A stretch of 35,103 nucleotides of DNA from Chloroflexota bacterium (GCA_005882115.1 VBEG01000041.1:1-35103); one strand, 5' to 3'; numbered from the stretch's first letter, positions 24,057 to 31,565 are shown. The notes: a model not told the origin generated them from the letters alone. Translations and numbers: made by a program.

Positions 24057-24512
24057 TCAAGTGCCGGGGCGCTGCACCCAACCCAGGTGACCCAACCGCT
24101 GCAATAACGTTTCGTCGGCAGTTATGAAATCAGTGCCGACCGCCTCGGCGGTCGCGGCGTAGAGCATGTCGTAGACCGGGTGGTTGTCGTAACGGCGCGA
24201 CAGCTCCCATGCTCGATCGAGATATCGTCCATCGGTTACGGCCCTCACCGGCAGCCGCACCAGGAGTCCATATGCGCTGTCCGCGTCCGATCCGGTCCAC
24301 CGACTGCTACGGACTCCGGCGACCAAGGCGCTGGCACATTCGACGTAAAGGAGCTCCGGAGCGATTACCGGATCATTTGCCCTGATCAAGCGGTGGAGGG
24401 TTTTCATCGAGGGTGACGAGGGATCGGCGCCTGGCGCGATCCAGTCGATGACGACGCTGGCGTCAACGACCGCGATGACCGCCCACCTCCGCCAGCCTGC
24501 GCCGGCGTTCAT
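24057..24512 (-). CDS. PIN-domain toxin, VapC family
   Basis: The protein of up to 151 residues has the full PIN active site: Asp17 in VVDASVVIDW, Glu in LLYVECASAL, Asp in VYDMLYAATA and Asp in FITADETLL. Such toxins are Mg2+-dependent RNases, often cutting tRNA or rRNA, and are silenced by a bound antitoxin. The gene overlaps the upstream HTH gene. The only ATG (24512) has no Shine-Dalgarno sequence and adds a non-conserved WRRW leader; GGAGG at 24490-24486 instead points to an unusual start (GTC 24479 or ATC 24476) just before the conserved AVVDAS. Coordinates follow the ATG. Confidence 0.85.
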   Translation of the reverse strand: MNAGAGWRRWAVIAVVDASVVIDWIAPGADPSSPSMKTLHRLIRANDPVIAPELLYVECASALVAGVRSSRWTGSDADSAYGLLVRLPVRAVTDGRYLDRAWELSRRYDNHPVYDMLYAATAEAVGTDFITADETLLQRLGHLGWVQRPGT

Positions 24513-24780
24513 CGATCACGAGATCGGCCGCGGATTCATGGGGTCCCCGCCGACCGCGCATGGCGGCTTCAGCCAGCCGTGCCCACTCACCGAGGGAAAG
24601 CAGGCGTCGTCCCCCTCCGGCGAGGGCCTCGACGTCGGCGCGGGCTACCACGAGTCGATTGCCACGCTTGCGCGCCGACAGTCGGCCAGACCACACCCAT
24701 CGACGAATCGTCTCCGCGGTTCGGCCGCTCAGCGCCGCCGCCGCCTTGACGTCCAGCTCGTCACCTGAAGATGGCTTCAC
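24463..24780 (-). CDS. HTH (MerR/excisionase-like) antitoxin partner of the PIN toxin
   Basis: The 105-residue protein has an N-terminal helix-turn-helix of the MerR/excisionase type: LDVKAAAALSGRTAETIRRWVWSGRLSARKRGNRLVVARADVEAL at about 9-53 (key residues ETIRRWVWSGRL and RGNRLVV). The C-terminal half is basic and helical and would wrap the toxin. It starts at GTG 24780, 6 bases after a TAGAAT -10 box and with no Shine-Dalgarno sequence, so it is probably leaderless. A palindrome covers this promoter, which fits autoregulation. The end overlaps the toxin gene. Confidence 0.8.
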   Translation of the reverse strand: MKPSSGDELDVKAAAALSGRTAETIRRWVWSGRLSARKRGNRLVVARADVEALAGGGRRLLSLGEWARLAEAAMRGRRGPHESAADLVIDERRRRLAEVGGHRGR

Positions 24781-24786
24781 GCCGGT

Positions 24787-24822
24787 ATTCTACTACACCA
24801 TGGCTGAACCATGGAGTAGAAG
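24787..24822. promoter_or_regulatory. Toxin-antitoxin promoter and palindromic operator
   Basis: Arms CTACTACACCATGG (24790-24803) and CCATGGAGTAGAAG (24809-24822) match at 12 of 14 paired positions around the spacer CTGAA. The minus-strand -10 box TAGAAT (24792-24787) lies at the edge of the left arm, six bases before the antitoxin GTG. The right arm ends exactly where the tRNA-Glu gene ends (24823). Confidence 0.7.
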
Positions 24823-24896
24823 TAGCCCCGGCGGGATTCGAACCCGCGATCTCAGCCTTGAGAGGGCTGCGTCCTAGGCCACTAGACGACGGGGCC
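24823..24896 (-). tRNA. tRNA-Glu (anticodon CUC)
   Basis: The 74-base minus-strand sequence folds as a tRNA: acceptor GGCCCCG with CGGGGCT (G1 pairs with U72), D-arm GTCTAGTGGCCTAGGAC, anticodon arm CAGCC-CTCTCAA-GGCTG with anticodon CTC, and T-arm GCGGG-TTCGAAT-CCCGC. The discriminator base is A and CCA is not encoded. It reads GAG codons, which are common in these genes. Confidence 0.95.
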
Positions 24897-25167
24897 GTGC
24901 CGGCGACAGGCGCGGGGCTTGGATCAACGATGCTAGCAAACAGAGGCTAATCGCCCCTCCCGCCAAATCGCCTCGAAGGCCGCCAACCGCCGACGTTCAA
25001 GTGGCGAAGTTACGCCGAGCACCCACCCGCCGCGCCCGGCGCCGTGGCACCGCTGCCTCAGCGAGGCGAAAGCAGATACATCCCCGGGCGGAAGGTGATC
25101 GGGAGGCGGGCGATCGTCGCGGCGGCGACGGCCCAGGGCTTGACCCAGGATCGCGCTGGGGCGGGGT
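24897..25167. other. Non-coding spacer between two tRNA genes
   Basis: No protein or RNA gene is visible in these 271 bases. Short arginine-rich frames on both strands are GC shadows of each other. A promoter for tRNA-Glu must lie near 24897-24950, but I cannot point to clear boxes. Confidence 0.6.
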
Positions 25168-25242
25168 TGGTGGGCGGCATTGGGTTTGAACCAATGACCT
25201 CTTGCGTGTGAAGCAAGCGCTCTCCCACTGAGCTAGCCGCCC
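25168..25242 (-). tRNA. tRNA-Val (anticodon CAC)
   Basis: On the minus strand the acceptor GGGCGGC pairs with GCCGCCC. The anticodon arm is CTTGC-TTCACAC-GCAAG with anticodon CAC, and the T-arm is ATTGG-TTCAAAC-CCAAT. The discriminator is A and, unlike the tRNA-Glu, the 3' CCA is encoded (25170-25168). Confidence 0.95.
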
Positions 25243-25285
25243 GTGGGACGAATCATTCTACCCACCACTCGTACGATGTCACCCG

Positions 25286-25630
25286 ATGGCCGCCCCGCTC
25301 GCCGAACGCCATTGCGTGGTGTGCAAGCCGGGGACGCCGACCCTACCGCGCGAAGCCGTTGATACCATGCTCGGGCAGCTGTCGGATTGGGCGGTGATCG
25401 ACGCGGGCGACCACCTCGAGCTGACCAAGACCATCCGGTTCAAGGGCTTCATGCCGGGCGTCGACCTCGTCGACGCCATCGCACCCATCGCGGAGGCCGA
25501 AGGCCACCACCCCGACCTTCACCTCAGCTACGGGTCGCTGAAGGTCGATCTCTGGACTCATGCGGCCCAAGGCCTGACCGAGAACGACTTCATCCTGGCG
25601 GCGAAAATCGACCGAATCACCCCCTCCTGA
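25286..25630 (+). CDS. phhB: Pterin-4a-carbinolamine dehydratase
   Basis: The 114-residue protein carries the family signature EGHHPDLHLSYGSLKVDLWTHAAQGLTENDF at about 72-102, with the active-site pair His73-His74, Pro75 and the later His91. It dehydrates 4a-hydroxytetrahydrobiopterin after pterin-dependent hydroxylation, or acts in molybdopterin and folate-related metabolism where no hydroxylase exists. No Shine-Dalgarno sequence precedes the ATG; TACGAT at 25272-25277 lies eight bases before it, so the transcript may be leaderless. About 13 extra N-terminal residues include HCVVCKPG, a CxxC-like pair. Confidence 0.92.
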   Translation: MAAPLAERHCVVCKPGTPTLPREAVDTMLGQLSDWAVIDAGDHLELTKTIRFKGFMPGVDLVDAIAPIAEAEGHHPDLHLSYGSLKVDLWTHAAQGLTENDFILAAKIDRITPS

Positions 25631-25704
25631 GGGACTTTCACAAGTTCTTTACCGCATTTCCTTTGTTTTGTCGCCGAATTCCCGATACAGTCGTCGGCGG
25701 CTTG

Positions 25705-25893
25705 ATGCACTTCATCATCTGCTGGGCGCTCCACCAAAAGGAGCGCGAGGTGCTGCTTGGCGGGATTCTTCCTTGGGGGATCGACGCTGTCGTCTTCTGC
25801 TGGCGCTGCGACCGTATGCGCGGCCGCGCCGTCCGAGTCCTCCAGATGACGCCGCAGGGCCTGCACGCCTGCAGCGCCCACTCAGCGCACTAG
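25705..25893 (+). CDS. Possible small Cys/His protein
   Basis: A 62-residue frame starts at ATG 25705 and contains FCWRCDRMRG (33-36 as CxxC) and HACSAH near the end, which together could hold one zinc ion. An AT-rich stretch upstream (25640-25690) with TTGTTT and GATACA could be a promoter. There is no clear Shine-Dalgarno sequence and I do not recognise the protein. The 3' end overlaps the convergent GT-C gene by 12 bases. It may be a chance frame. Confidence 0.3.
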   Translation: MHFIICWALHQKEREVLLGGILPWGIDAVVFCWRCDRMRGRAVRVLQMTPQGLHACSAHSAH

Positions 25894-27210
25894 AACCACC
25901 GCGGGGTAGTACGCGTCCAGGGTCGTCAACTTCGGGAACTCCCTAGCGGCTTCGTCGCGCAACCCAAGGTCGACCCCCCAGCTCACCACCACCACCGCGT
26001 CGCAATCTGCCAGTTGATCCGGCCGCGTGACCACGGTGAACCCGGTCGTATAACCGGCTAGGACCTGCTCGTCGCTATGGATCACACAAGCCCGCCCGCC
26101 CGACGAGTGGATCCTCTCCACCGCCGCCGCTGCCTGCGGTAGCGCCAGGGGATCCCGGTTGTAGTCCGTCGCCTGGCCCACGATGGCGGCGGCCGCGCCA
26201 AGCGCAACAACTGGCGCCAGCACCCACCAGCGCGCGATGGCGGCCGCCATCAGGTAGCCGAGCGCCGGGACCAGGAACACGAAGAACCGCGGGTAGAGAA
26301 ACCCAGGTTGGAGGGCGAGCCAGAGCAATCCCAAGACGAGCGCCAGCACCCCGACAGCCGCCCACAACCATGCCTCCTTGCGCACCACCCATAGGCCCAG
26401 CAGCGCCACGGCGAGCCACAGGCCGACGGGCAGCAGCACCGGCGCCCCCAGCAGAAACAGGAGCAGGTCGCGCGGAAACGTGGGATAGAAAAGTGGCGGC
26501 GGAAGTCCGTGCCGGACAAGCTCCGTGACCAGGACGCTCGCGTTCGCCGCCAAACCGATGAGCGCGGCGCCGATCCAGGCCGGCGCCAGCTCCACCAGCT
26601 GGGCGCGCGAGCGGCGCGTTAGGATCCACGTCAGGTGGCATAGCAGGACCACCGCGGCAAAGAGGTGGGCGGCGAGCGCTAGGCCCATGACGACCGCGTA
26701 TCCAACCAGCCTCCAGCGGGTCCGCGGGCCGGCGAGCAGTACCGTTCCCGCCACCGAGCCGAGCGCTGCGAGGCTGTAGCCGCGCAGGTCGCGGCTGTTG
26801 TCGACGAACAGCGGATCGGTCGCGATGTACAGGCCGGCGCACAGCCCGGCGAGCAAGCCGAAACGGCGCACGAGAACCCCGGTCGATAACCCCACCGTCG
26901 CTCCCCCGCCAAACGCCGGCAGCAGGCGGTAGACCACCTCGTTGCGCGAGCCCGTCGCGGAATAGATCACGTGACTCAGAAGCGAGACCAGCACGTGGTC
27001 GTTGCCCGCGACCTGCGTCACGGGAATCGTCGGGATCACGGAGCGGACAGCGAACGCGTCCCAAAGGGACGGCGTGGCGACGAAGTTGGCGAACGTCGCC
27101 GCGGCGTCATAGCCGAACGATCGGTTGGAGCCGATCATGTAGACGGCGAAAGTGGCGACGCCCAGCAGGGCGCCGGTCAGCAGGCTGCGGTTAGCCGACG
27201 TCCCCGACAA
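25882..27210 (-). CDS. Polytopic membrane protein, GT-C (GT39/PMT-like) glycosyltransferase fold
   Basis: The protein of about 442 residues has some ten transmembrane helices and a soluble C-terminal segment. The first loop after helix 1 begins SNRSFGYDAAATF, with the acidic residue expected of lipid-linked-sugar glycosyltransferases, and DNSRDLRGYSLAAL lies after the fourth helix, as in family 39-like enzymes. The acceptor is unknown. The start is uncertain: TTG 27210 is chosen because it leaves a nine-residue lead to the first helix and overlaps the ABC gene by 20 bases; an ATG at 27267 would overlap by 77 bases. It is read directly after the ABC exporter gene and is probably co-transcribed. 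Confidence 0.8.
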   Translation of the reverse strand: MSGTSANRSLLTGALLGVATFAVYMIGSNRSFGYDAAATFANFVATPSLWDAFAVRSVIPTIPVTQVAGNDHVLVSLLSHVIYSATGSRNEVVYRLLPAFGGGATVGLSTGVLVRRFGLLAGLCAGLYIATDPLFVDNSRDLRGYSLAALGSVAGTVLLAGPRTRWRLVGYAVVMGLALAAHLFAAVVLLCHLTWILTRRSRAQLVELAPAWIGAALIGLAANASVLVTELVRHGLPPPLFYPTFPRDLLLFLLGAPVLLPVGLWLAVALLGLWVVRKEAWLWAAVGVLALVLGLLWLALQPGFLYPRFFVFLVPALGYLMAAAIARWWVLAPVVALGAAAAIVGQATDYNRDPLALPQAAAAVERIHSSGGRACVIHSDEQVLAGYTTGFTVVTRPDQLADCDAVVVVSWGVDLGLRDEAAREFPKLTTLDAYYPAVVLVR

Positions 27211-29266
27211 GCTCTTCGATGTCTTCGCCCGTGTAGGCCGCGGCCTGCATGCGGAAGAGCCTCGCATAGCGGCCGCCCAAACGCATCAATTCCTCGTGCG
27301 TTCCTTCCTCGACGAGGCGCCCGTGCTCGAGGAAGACGATCCTGTCCGCGCGCCGAACCGTGGAGAACCGGTGCGAGATGTAGACCGCCGTCCGGCCGTG
27401 GGTCAGCGAGCGCAGCCGCTCGAACAGGTCGTATTCGGCCTGCGCATCCAGGGCTGAAGTGGGCTCGTCGAGGAGCAGGATCTTGGCGTCCTCTCGCATG
27501 AAGGCGCGGGCCAGGGCAACCTTCTGCCACTCGCCACCAGACAGGTTCACGCCCGCGTCGAACCATTTGCCCAGCGCGGTGTCGTAACCGTCGGGTAACG
27601 CCGCGATCAGCTCGTCAGAGCCCGCCTGCTTGCTCGCGCTGACGATGGCTTCGCGGTCGCTGATCTCCGGCACGTTGCCCAACCCGATGTTCTCCGAGGC
27701 CGTCGCCTGGTAGTCGACGTAGTCCTGGAACATCGCGCCGATCTGACGCCTCAGCTCGGTTGGCTCGAAATCGCGGATGTCAACGCCATCGATGAGGATG
27801 CGCCCCTCCATGGGGTCGTACAGGCGGCAGATCAGCTTGAACAGCGTCGTCTTGCCGGCGCCGTTGCGGCCCACGACCGCCAGCGTCTCCCCCGCCTTGA
27901 TCGTGAAGGAGACGTCTGTGAGCGCCGGGTTTTCGGCGCCCGGGTACGCGAAGGTGACGTTCTCAAACCGGATCTCCCCCCGCAGCGGTTGGGGGACCGG
28001 CTTCGGCTCGGCAGCGACCGGCATCGACGGCTGCTTCGCCATCAGCTCGACGAGGTTGTTGAGGTAGAGGTTGTGCTCGTACATGCCCGAAAAGCCGCTG
28101 AGGATGCTCTGGATCGAGTTCTGCACCGACACCGCGGCCTGGGTGTAAGCGGTCAGCGCCCCGATCGAAAGGTGGCCGGCGATCGCCTGCAGCGCGATGT
28201 AGAGATAGGTGAACGACGTGACGATCGTGCTGATGTTGCCCAGCGCGAACCCGGTCAGGTAGCGACGAACCATCTGCGACCGCTGGCTCTCGTAGAAGGC
28301 GCTGGCGATGAGACGGTAGCGCTCGATGAAGTACTGGCCGAGACCGAAGAGCTTGACTTCCTTGGCGAATGAGTCGGTCGTGACCAGGTTGACCATGTAG
28401 GTCATCCGGCGCAGGAGACGCGAACCCCAGCGCGCGATGTTGTAGCCGCGCCATCCGTATCGGGTGTCGGCGATGAAGGCAGGGATCGGAGAGATGAGGA
28501 CCACGATCCCCAGGATCCAGCTGACCCCGAACAGCAGGACGATCATCGTGCCCAGGGTGAGGATGGTCTGAAGCAGGCCGAAGGCCGTCGCGATCATCAA
28601 CACAGGCCTGTTGATGGAGTCGTTTTGCGCGCGCCGCAGCAGGTCGTAAGAAGCGGGGTCTTCATAGAACGGAAGGTCAAGCGACGCCGCCTTCTCCATG
28701 ACCATCAGCTGGATTCGCATAGAGACCGAGTTCTGCAGGAGCTGCTGCGTGATGTTGCGCAGCGTGTTCAGCAAGGCGCTGATGACAAAGACGGCGAACT
28801 GCAGCGCCGCGAGCAAGACGATCATCTGCACGGCGGTCAGAGTCGGGCCCGGCAGCCATGGAACGCCCAGCGTGGAGAATGCGACCCGGTCCGGTAAATG
28901 AAACGCGTTGATGCTGATGCCGGCGACGACCGCGTTGGTCAGCATCAGCGTGATCCCGACCGAGATCGTGGGGATGATGCCGGCGATGGCGGTCGTGGCG
29001 AACAGGCCGATGGTGGTCGGGCGGCTTGCCTCCCACACCAGGCGCAGGACCTGTGGCAGTGCCGCGGTGGTCCCGACCACCGACTGCTTCAGGTTTTCCC
29101 ACCGGCCTCGGAGGTCTTTGGGGCCTTCGGGCAGCTGCGGCGGCTCGATGGTCGGGTCGCCCGTCAGGCCGCTGTTGGCGGGTCCGCCCTCAGGCTTGCG
29201 CCGCCCGCGATTCCACCCTCCCCACCAGATCACGGGCCCGTGCGAGCCCGGCGGCATCATTCCCAT
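27191..29266 (-). CDS. ABC transporter with fused membrane and ATP-binding domains
   Basis: The 691-residue half-transporter has an unusual hydrophilic, Pro/Gly-rich N-terminus of about 70 residues (PPGSHGPVIWWGGWNRGRRK), six transmembrane helices at about 80-350, and an ATPase domain: Walker A GRNGAGKTT near 462-470, Q-loop MFQDY, signature LSGGEWQ near 575, Walker B ILLLDEPTSAL near 598 and H-loop YISHR near 630. It exports a lipid, peptide or drug as a homodimer or heterodimer. The TMD type resembles exporters with lipid or glycolipid substrates. The start has no clear Shine-Dalgarno sequence, and Met residues at 3 and 4 are alternatives. Confidence 0.93.
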   Translation of the reverse strand: MGMMPPGSHGPVIWWGGWNRGRRKPEGGPANSGLTGDPTIEPPQLPEGPKDLRGRWENLKQSVVGTTAALPQVLRLVWEASRPTTIGLFATTAIAGIIPTISVGITLMLTNAVVAGISINAFHLPDRVAFSTLGVPWLPGPTLTAVQMIVLLAALQFAVFVISALLNTLRNITQQLLQNSVSMRIQLMVMEKAASLDLPFYEDPASYDLLRRAQNDSINRPVLMIATAFGLLQTILTLGTMIVLLFGVSWILGIVVLISPIPAFIADTRYGWRGYNIARWGSRLLRRMTYMVNLVTTDSFAKEVKLFGLGQYFIERYRLIASAFYESQRSQMVRRYLTGFALGNISTIVTSFTYLYIALQAIAGHLSIGALTAYTQAAVSVQNSIQSILSGFSGMYEHNLYLNNLVELMAKQPSMPVAAEPKPVPQPLRGEIRFENVTFAYPGAENPALTDVSFTIKAGETLAVVGRNGAGKTTLFKLICRLYDPMEGRILIDGVDIRDFEPTELRRQIGAMFQDYVDYQATASENIGLGNVPEISDREAIVSASKQAGSDELIAALPDGYDTALGKWFDAGVNLSGGEWQKVALARAFMREDAKILLLDEPTSALDAQAEYDLFERLRSLTHGRTAVYISHRFSTVRRADRIVFLEHGRLVEEGTHEELMRLGGRYARLFRMQAAAYTGEDIEELVGDVG

Positions 29267-29352
29267 GCGTTGGTGAGCTTACGAGACAAGGGCTTCACCT
29301 CCCCGCTTGCCGCGGAGGTCGAGGGCAAAACCGTCGAGAGGCGACGTCGGCC

Positions 29353-29387
29353 TTGACATCTGATTTATTACAGTGTAATTATGTAAT
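29353..29387 (+). promoter_or_regulatory. Promoter with overlapping TTACA/TGTAA half-sites before 29390
   Basis: TTGACA at 29353-29358 is a perfect -35 box, and TAATTA at 29376-29381 (17-base spacer) can serve as the -10. The inverted repeat ATTACA-G-TGTAAT covers 29367-29379 and a further TGTAAT follows at 29382-29387. Transcription would start within a few bases of the ATG at 29390. A regulator binding the half-sites would block the polymerase. Confidence 0.65.
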
Positions 29388-29389
29388 GC

Positions 29390-29806
29390 ATGGATGAGAA
29401 AGAGCTCGGTTCGATCAAAGGTTGGTTTACCGGAAGGCTCCCGGACGGCTGGTTCACGGGAGTAGAAGTCGCCGTCGAGGACGACCAGATCGTGGTCATC
29501 GGCAACCTGCCGGAGATCAACGTCGGCTCCACGCCCGAGGAGAAGGAGGGCGCGGCGGCGGGCCGGATCGCTCGTTTCCGGGAGGAGACACGCGGTAACC
29601 GGATCGGCATCGCGCAGGAGGCGGAGGAGCGCTTCAAGAAGTACGTCACCTGGGGCGCCAAGCTGGGCGGAGTGACCAAGCGGTTCAACGCCGGCGGCGG
29701 CGGTCGCGGCGGGGACGACCGGCGAAGCGTGATGATCCGGCGCTGGATGCGTCGCCACCGCGGACGTCGCGAGCAGCAAGCTGAGAGGCAGTCCCAGGTC
29801 TTCTAG
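29390..29806 (+). CDS. Small conserved-looking protein with basic C-terminus, probably leaderless
   Basis: The 138-residue protein has a compact N-terminal part (GSIKGWFTGRLPDGWFTGVEVAVEDDQIVVIGNLPE at 7-42, key residues GWFTGRLP and DDQIVVIG), a helical middle with IARFREETRGNRIGIAQEAEERF, and a Gly/Arg-rich tail. It resembles a family of small actinobacterial proteins beginning MDEK..GWF.GRLP whose function I do not know; in those the C-terminal part is a helical regulatory-type segment that here is replaced by the basic tail. The ATG lies directly at the expected transcription start and has no Shine-Dalgarno sequence. Confidence 0.75.
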   Translation: MDEKELGSIKGWFTGRLPDGWFTGVEVAVEDDQIVVIGNLPEINVGSTPEEKEGAAAGRIARFREETRGNRIGIAQEAEERFKKYVTWGAKLGGVTKRFNAGGGGRGGDDRRSVMIRRWMRRHRGRREQQAERQSQVF

Positions 29807-29807
29807 C

Positions 29808-29882
29808 AACTCTTCCCCATTCATGGGGAAGTACCCAACTCCTCCCCATTCATGGGGAGGTGGCCCGAAGGCCCGGAGGGGC
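29808..29882. repeat. Hairpin repeat, family A copies 2 and 3 in tandem
   Basis: Copy 2 (29808-29833) has arms CTTCCCCAT and ATGGGGAAG around TC. Copy 3 (29837-29882) has arms CCTCCCCAT and ATGGGGAGG, then a second hairpin around GGCCCGAAGGCCC. The two differ by a T-to-C and matching A-to-G change that keeps the pairing. Copy 3 matches copy 1 at 1625-1670 with few differences. The block lies between two convergent genes and runs into the 3' end of the methyltransferase frame. Confidence 0.8.
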
Positions 29883-30396
29883 GCCCGGGATGGGGCGGAG
29901 CCTCGCTGACCGCGGAGTACATGCTGCCGAGCCAGCGGCTCGGGACGGTGCGCAGGAGTCGCGTGCCTGTGAAGCCGGCCCGAGCCGCCATCGTCTCCCA
30001 TCGCTGATAGCTGAACGGGTACGGCACCCACGCGTTGCCGCGGTCGGTTCCGTACTCGACGACGATCAACCTGCCGCCTTCTCGAAGCATCGCGTGCACC
30101 GCGGTCAAGACCGGCTCTTTGTCGCGCACGTAGTGGAGCGAGTTCGCCATCAGGACGCCATCGAGGTCCTTAAGGTCCAGCGGGCGTGTGAAGTCGGCGA
30201 CTCGGGTCTCGAAGCGCCCCGCGATCGCCCGCAGCGCGTGGGAATCCTTGTCCACCGCGACGATGTGGGCCTCGGGTCCAAGGACGTCCGCGAGGGCGAG
30301 CGTGAAGGCGCCCTCGCCGGACCCGAGGTCGGCCCACCGGCCGCCCCTCCCTTCGACGCCGTCCTCAATGAGCGCTACGTGATCGGCGTGATTCAA
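29821..30396 (-). CDS. Class I SAM-dependent methyltransferase
   Basis: The protein of about 191 residues has motif I DLGSGEGAFTLALAD, the acidic motif II end IVAVDKD, DGVLMANSLHYVRD and LREGGRLIVVEYG. It transfers a methyl group from S-adenosylmethionine; substrate unknown. The TTG at 30396 is chosen because homologues begin close to NHADHVALI; the ATG at 30456 would add 20 residues inside the upstream LLM gene. The last 20 or so residues (PSGPSGHLPMNGEELGTSP) are encoded by the family A repeats and are unlikely to belong to the fold. It overlaps the LLM gene by 32 bases, so the two are coupled. Confidence 0.82.
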   Translation of the reverse strand: MNHADHVALIEDGVEGRGGRWADLGSGEGAFTLALADVLGPEAHIVAVDKDSHALRAIAGRFETRVADFTRPLDLKDLDGVLMANSLHYVRDKEPVLTAVHAMLREGGRLIVVEYGTDRGNAWVPYPFSYQRWETMAARAGFTGTRLLRTVPSRWLGSMYSAVSEAPPHPGRPSGPSGHLPMNGEELGTSP

Positions 30397-31204
30397 CTTG
30401 CTCGCGGACCCTCGGCGCGACCTCTGACATGAAGATGCGCATCTCGTCAGGATCATCGGTGACGAGGAACGTGTCTATCCCGTAGTCGACCACCAGCGAG
30501 ACCAGGATTTCGGCCTCGAGCTGCCCCGCATTCAGCACGCGCCGGATCGAACGCGGGTCGCGACCCACGGCGGTGGCCGCTTCGTCGATGCGCTTGTTGC
30601 CTTCCAGGAGTTCGGGCTCCTTGAGGTAGCCGTAGGAGGGCACCCATCCGTCGGCGAGCCGGCCGATGATCGACAGCATCCTCGGCCTGTAGGCGCCGAG
30701 CCAGATGCCGATCGGGTGCTTCGGCACCGGACCGGAATGCGCACCCGCAAGACGATAAAACTTGCCCTCGAAGCGGATGCCGTGCTGTCCGCTCCACAAA
30801 AGGCGCATCACCTGGATGGCTTCCTCGACCGCGGACACGGACTCGCCGGGCGTCCGCACAGGCCCGTCGTACGCCTTGATCCCGTCCCAGAAGCCGCCCG
30901 CGCCCAGTCCCAGCTCGAGACGGCCATCGCTCAATATGTCGAGCGTCGCCGCGGCCTTGGCGAGCATGGCCGGCGGGCGAAGCGGCACGTTGGCGACATC
31001 GGGAAAGACGGTGATGTGCGCGGTCCGCGTCGCGATCGCGGTCAGGAGCGTCCAGGTGTCGAAGAAGCGGCGCTGATACGGGTGGTCCTGGATGCCAATG
31101 ATGTCGAACCCCAGCTCGTCCGCCGCAATTGCCTGCCGCATCGGGTCCTCGGTCGCCACAGGGGTGACGAAGACTCCGAACTGGACCGGCTGCCCGTAGT
31201 CCAT
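30365..31204 (-). CDS. LLM class F420-dependent oxidoreductase (second copy)
   Basis: The 279-residue luciferase-like TIM barrel has FGVFVTPVATEDPMRQAIAADELGFDIIGIQDHPYQ at the start (key residues IGIQDHPYQ), DILSDGRLELGLGAGGFWDGI near 90-110, and the C-terminal LADGWVPSYGYLKEPE. It probably moves hydride with F420. It is not a close copy of the enzyme at 4067-5104. TCTAGT at 31217-31212 lies seven bases before the ATG and there is no Shine-Dalgarno sequence, so the message is probably leaderless. The methyltransferase gene follows. Confidence 0.87.
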   Translation of the reverse strand: MDYGQPVQFGVFVTPVATEDPMRQAIAADELGFDIIGIQDHPYQRRFFDTWTLLTAIATRTAHITVFPDVANVPLRPPAMLAKAAATLDILSDGRLELGLGAGGFWDGIKAYDGPVRTPGESVSAVEEAIQVMRLLWSGQHGIRFEGKFYRLAGAHSGPVPKHPIGIWLGAYRPRMLSIIGRLADGWVPSYGYLKEPELLEGNKRIDEAATAVGRDPRSIRRVLNAGQLEAEILVSLVVDYGIDTFLVTDDPDEMRIFMSEVAPRVREQVESRRSRSAH

Positions 31205-31235
31205 CTCGTGGACTAGAAGGCGGCGAGAGTGCCTG

Positions 31236-31502
31236 CTATTTCCTGCCCCGGAAGAGCAGCCGCCAGATCAGCAGCAGGATGACCGCTCCGACGAAGGCGA
31301 CGATGATCTGGTTGAGGATCGACGGGCCGACGTTGATGGAGACGTGCAGCAGCCCCGCCAGCCAGCCGCCGATGATCGCGCCGATGATGCCGATCACGAT
31401 GTCCATCAGCCAGCCGCGGCCCTTGCCGAGCACGATCCGGCTCGCCAGGAACCCGGCAATAAGTCCGACGACCAGGTAGACGACGACGTCCCCTAGGCTC
31501 AC
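31236..31502 (-). CDS. GlsB/YeaQ/YmgE family stress-response membrane protein
   Basis: The 88-residue protein has three transmembrane helices: VVVYLVVGLIAGFLASRIV, DIVIGIIGAIIGGWLAGLL and IIVAFVGAVILLLIWRLLF, with the family glycine pattern GKGRGWLMDIVIGIIGA. Members are induced by envelope or acid stress; their mechanism is unknown. It starts at GTG 31502, seven bases after TTTAAT (31515-31510, five of six matches to the -10 consensus) and without a Shine-Dalgarno sequence, which suggests a leaderless message. It diverges from the ferritin-like gene across 63 bases. Confidence 0.92.
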   Translation of the reverse strand: MSLGDVVVYLVVGLIAGFLASRIVLGKGRGWLMDIVIGIIGAIIGGWLAGLLHVSINVGPSILNQIIVAFVGAVILLLIWRLLFRGRK

Positions 31503-31565
31503 TCAGGGTATTAAAGCGCCCAGCACCCGATTCCTTGCCGTCTTAACTTCCGGGAGAATTGCGAT

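Noticed and set aside
24897-25167. Short arginine-rich frames between the tRNA genes
   Set aside because: They mirror each other on the two strands, lack ribosome sites and resemble no protein family.
26075-27064. Minus-strand frame of 329 codons inside the GT-C-like gene
   Set aside because: Arg/Gly/Ala-rich shadow in another frame; the overlapping frame has ten membrane helices and real family features.
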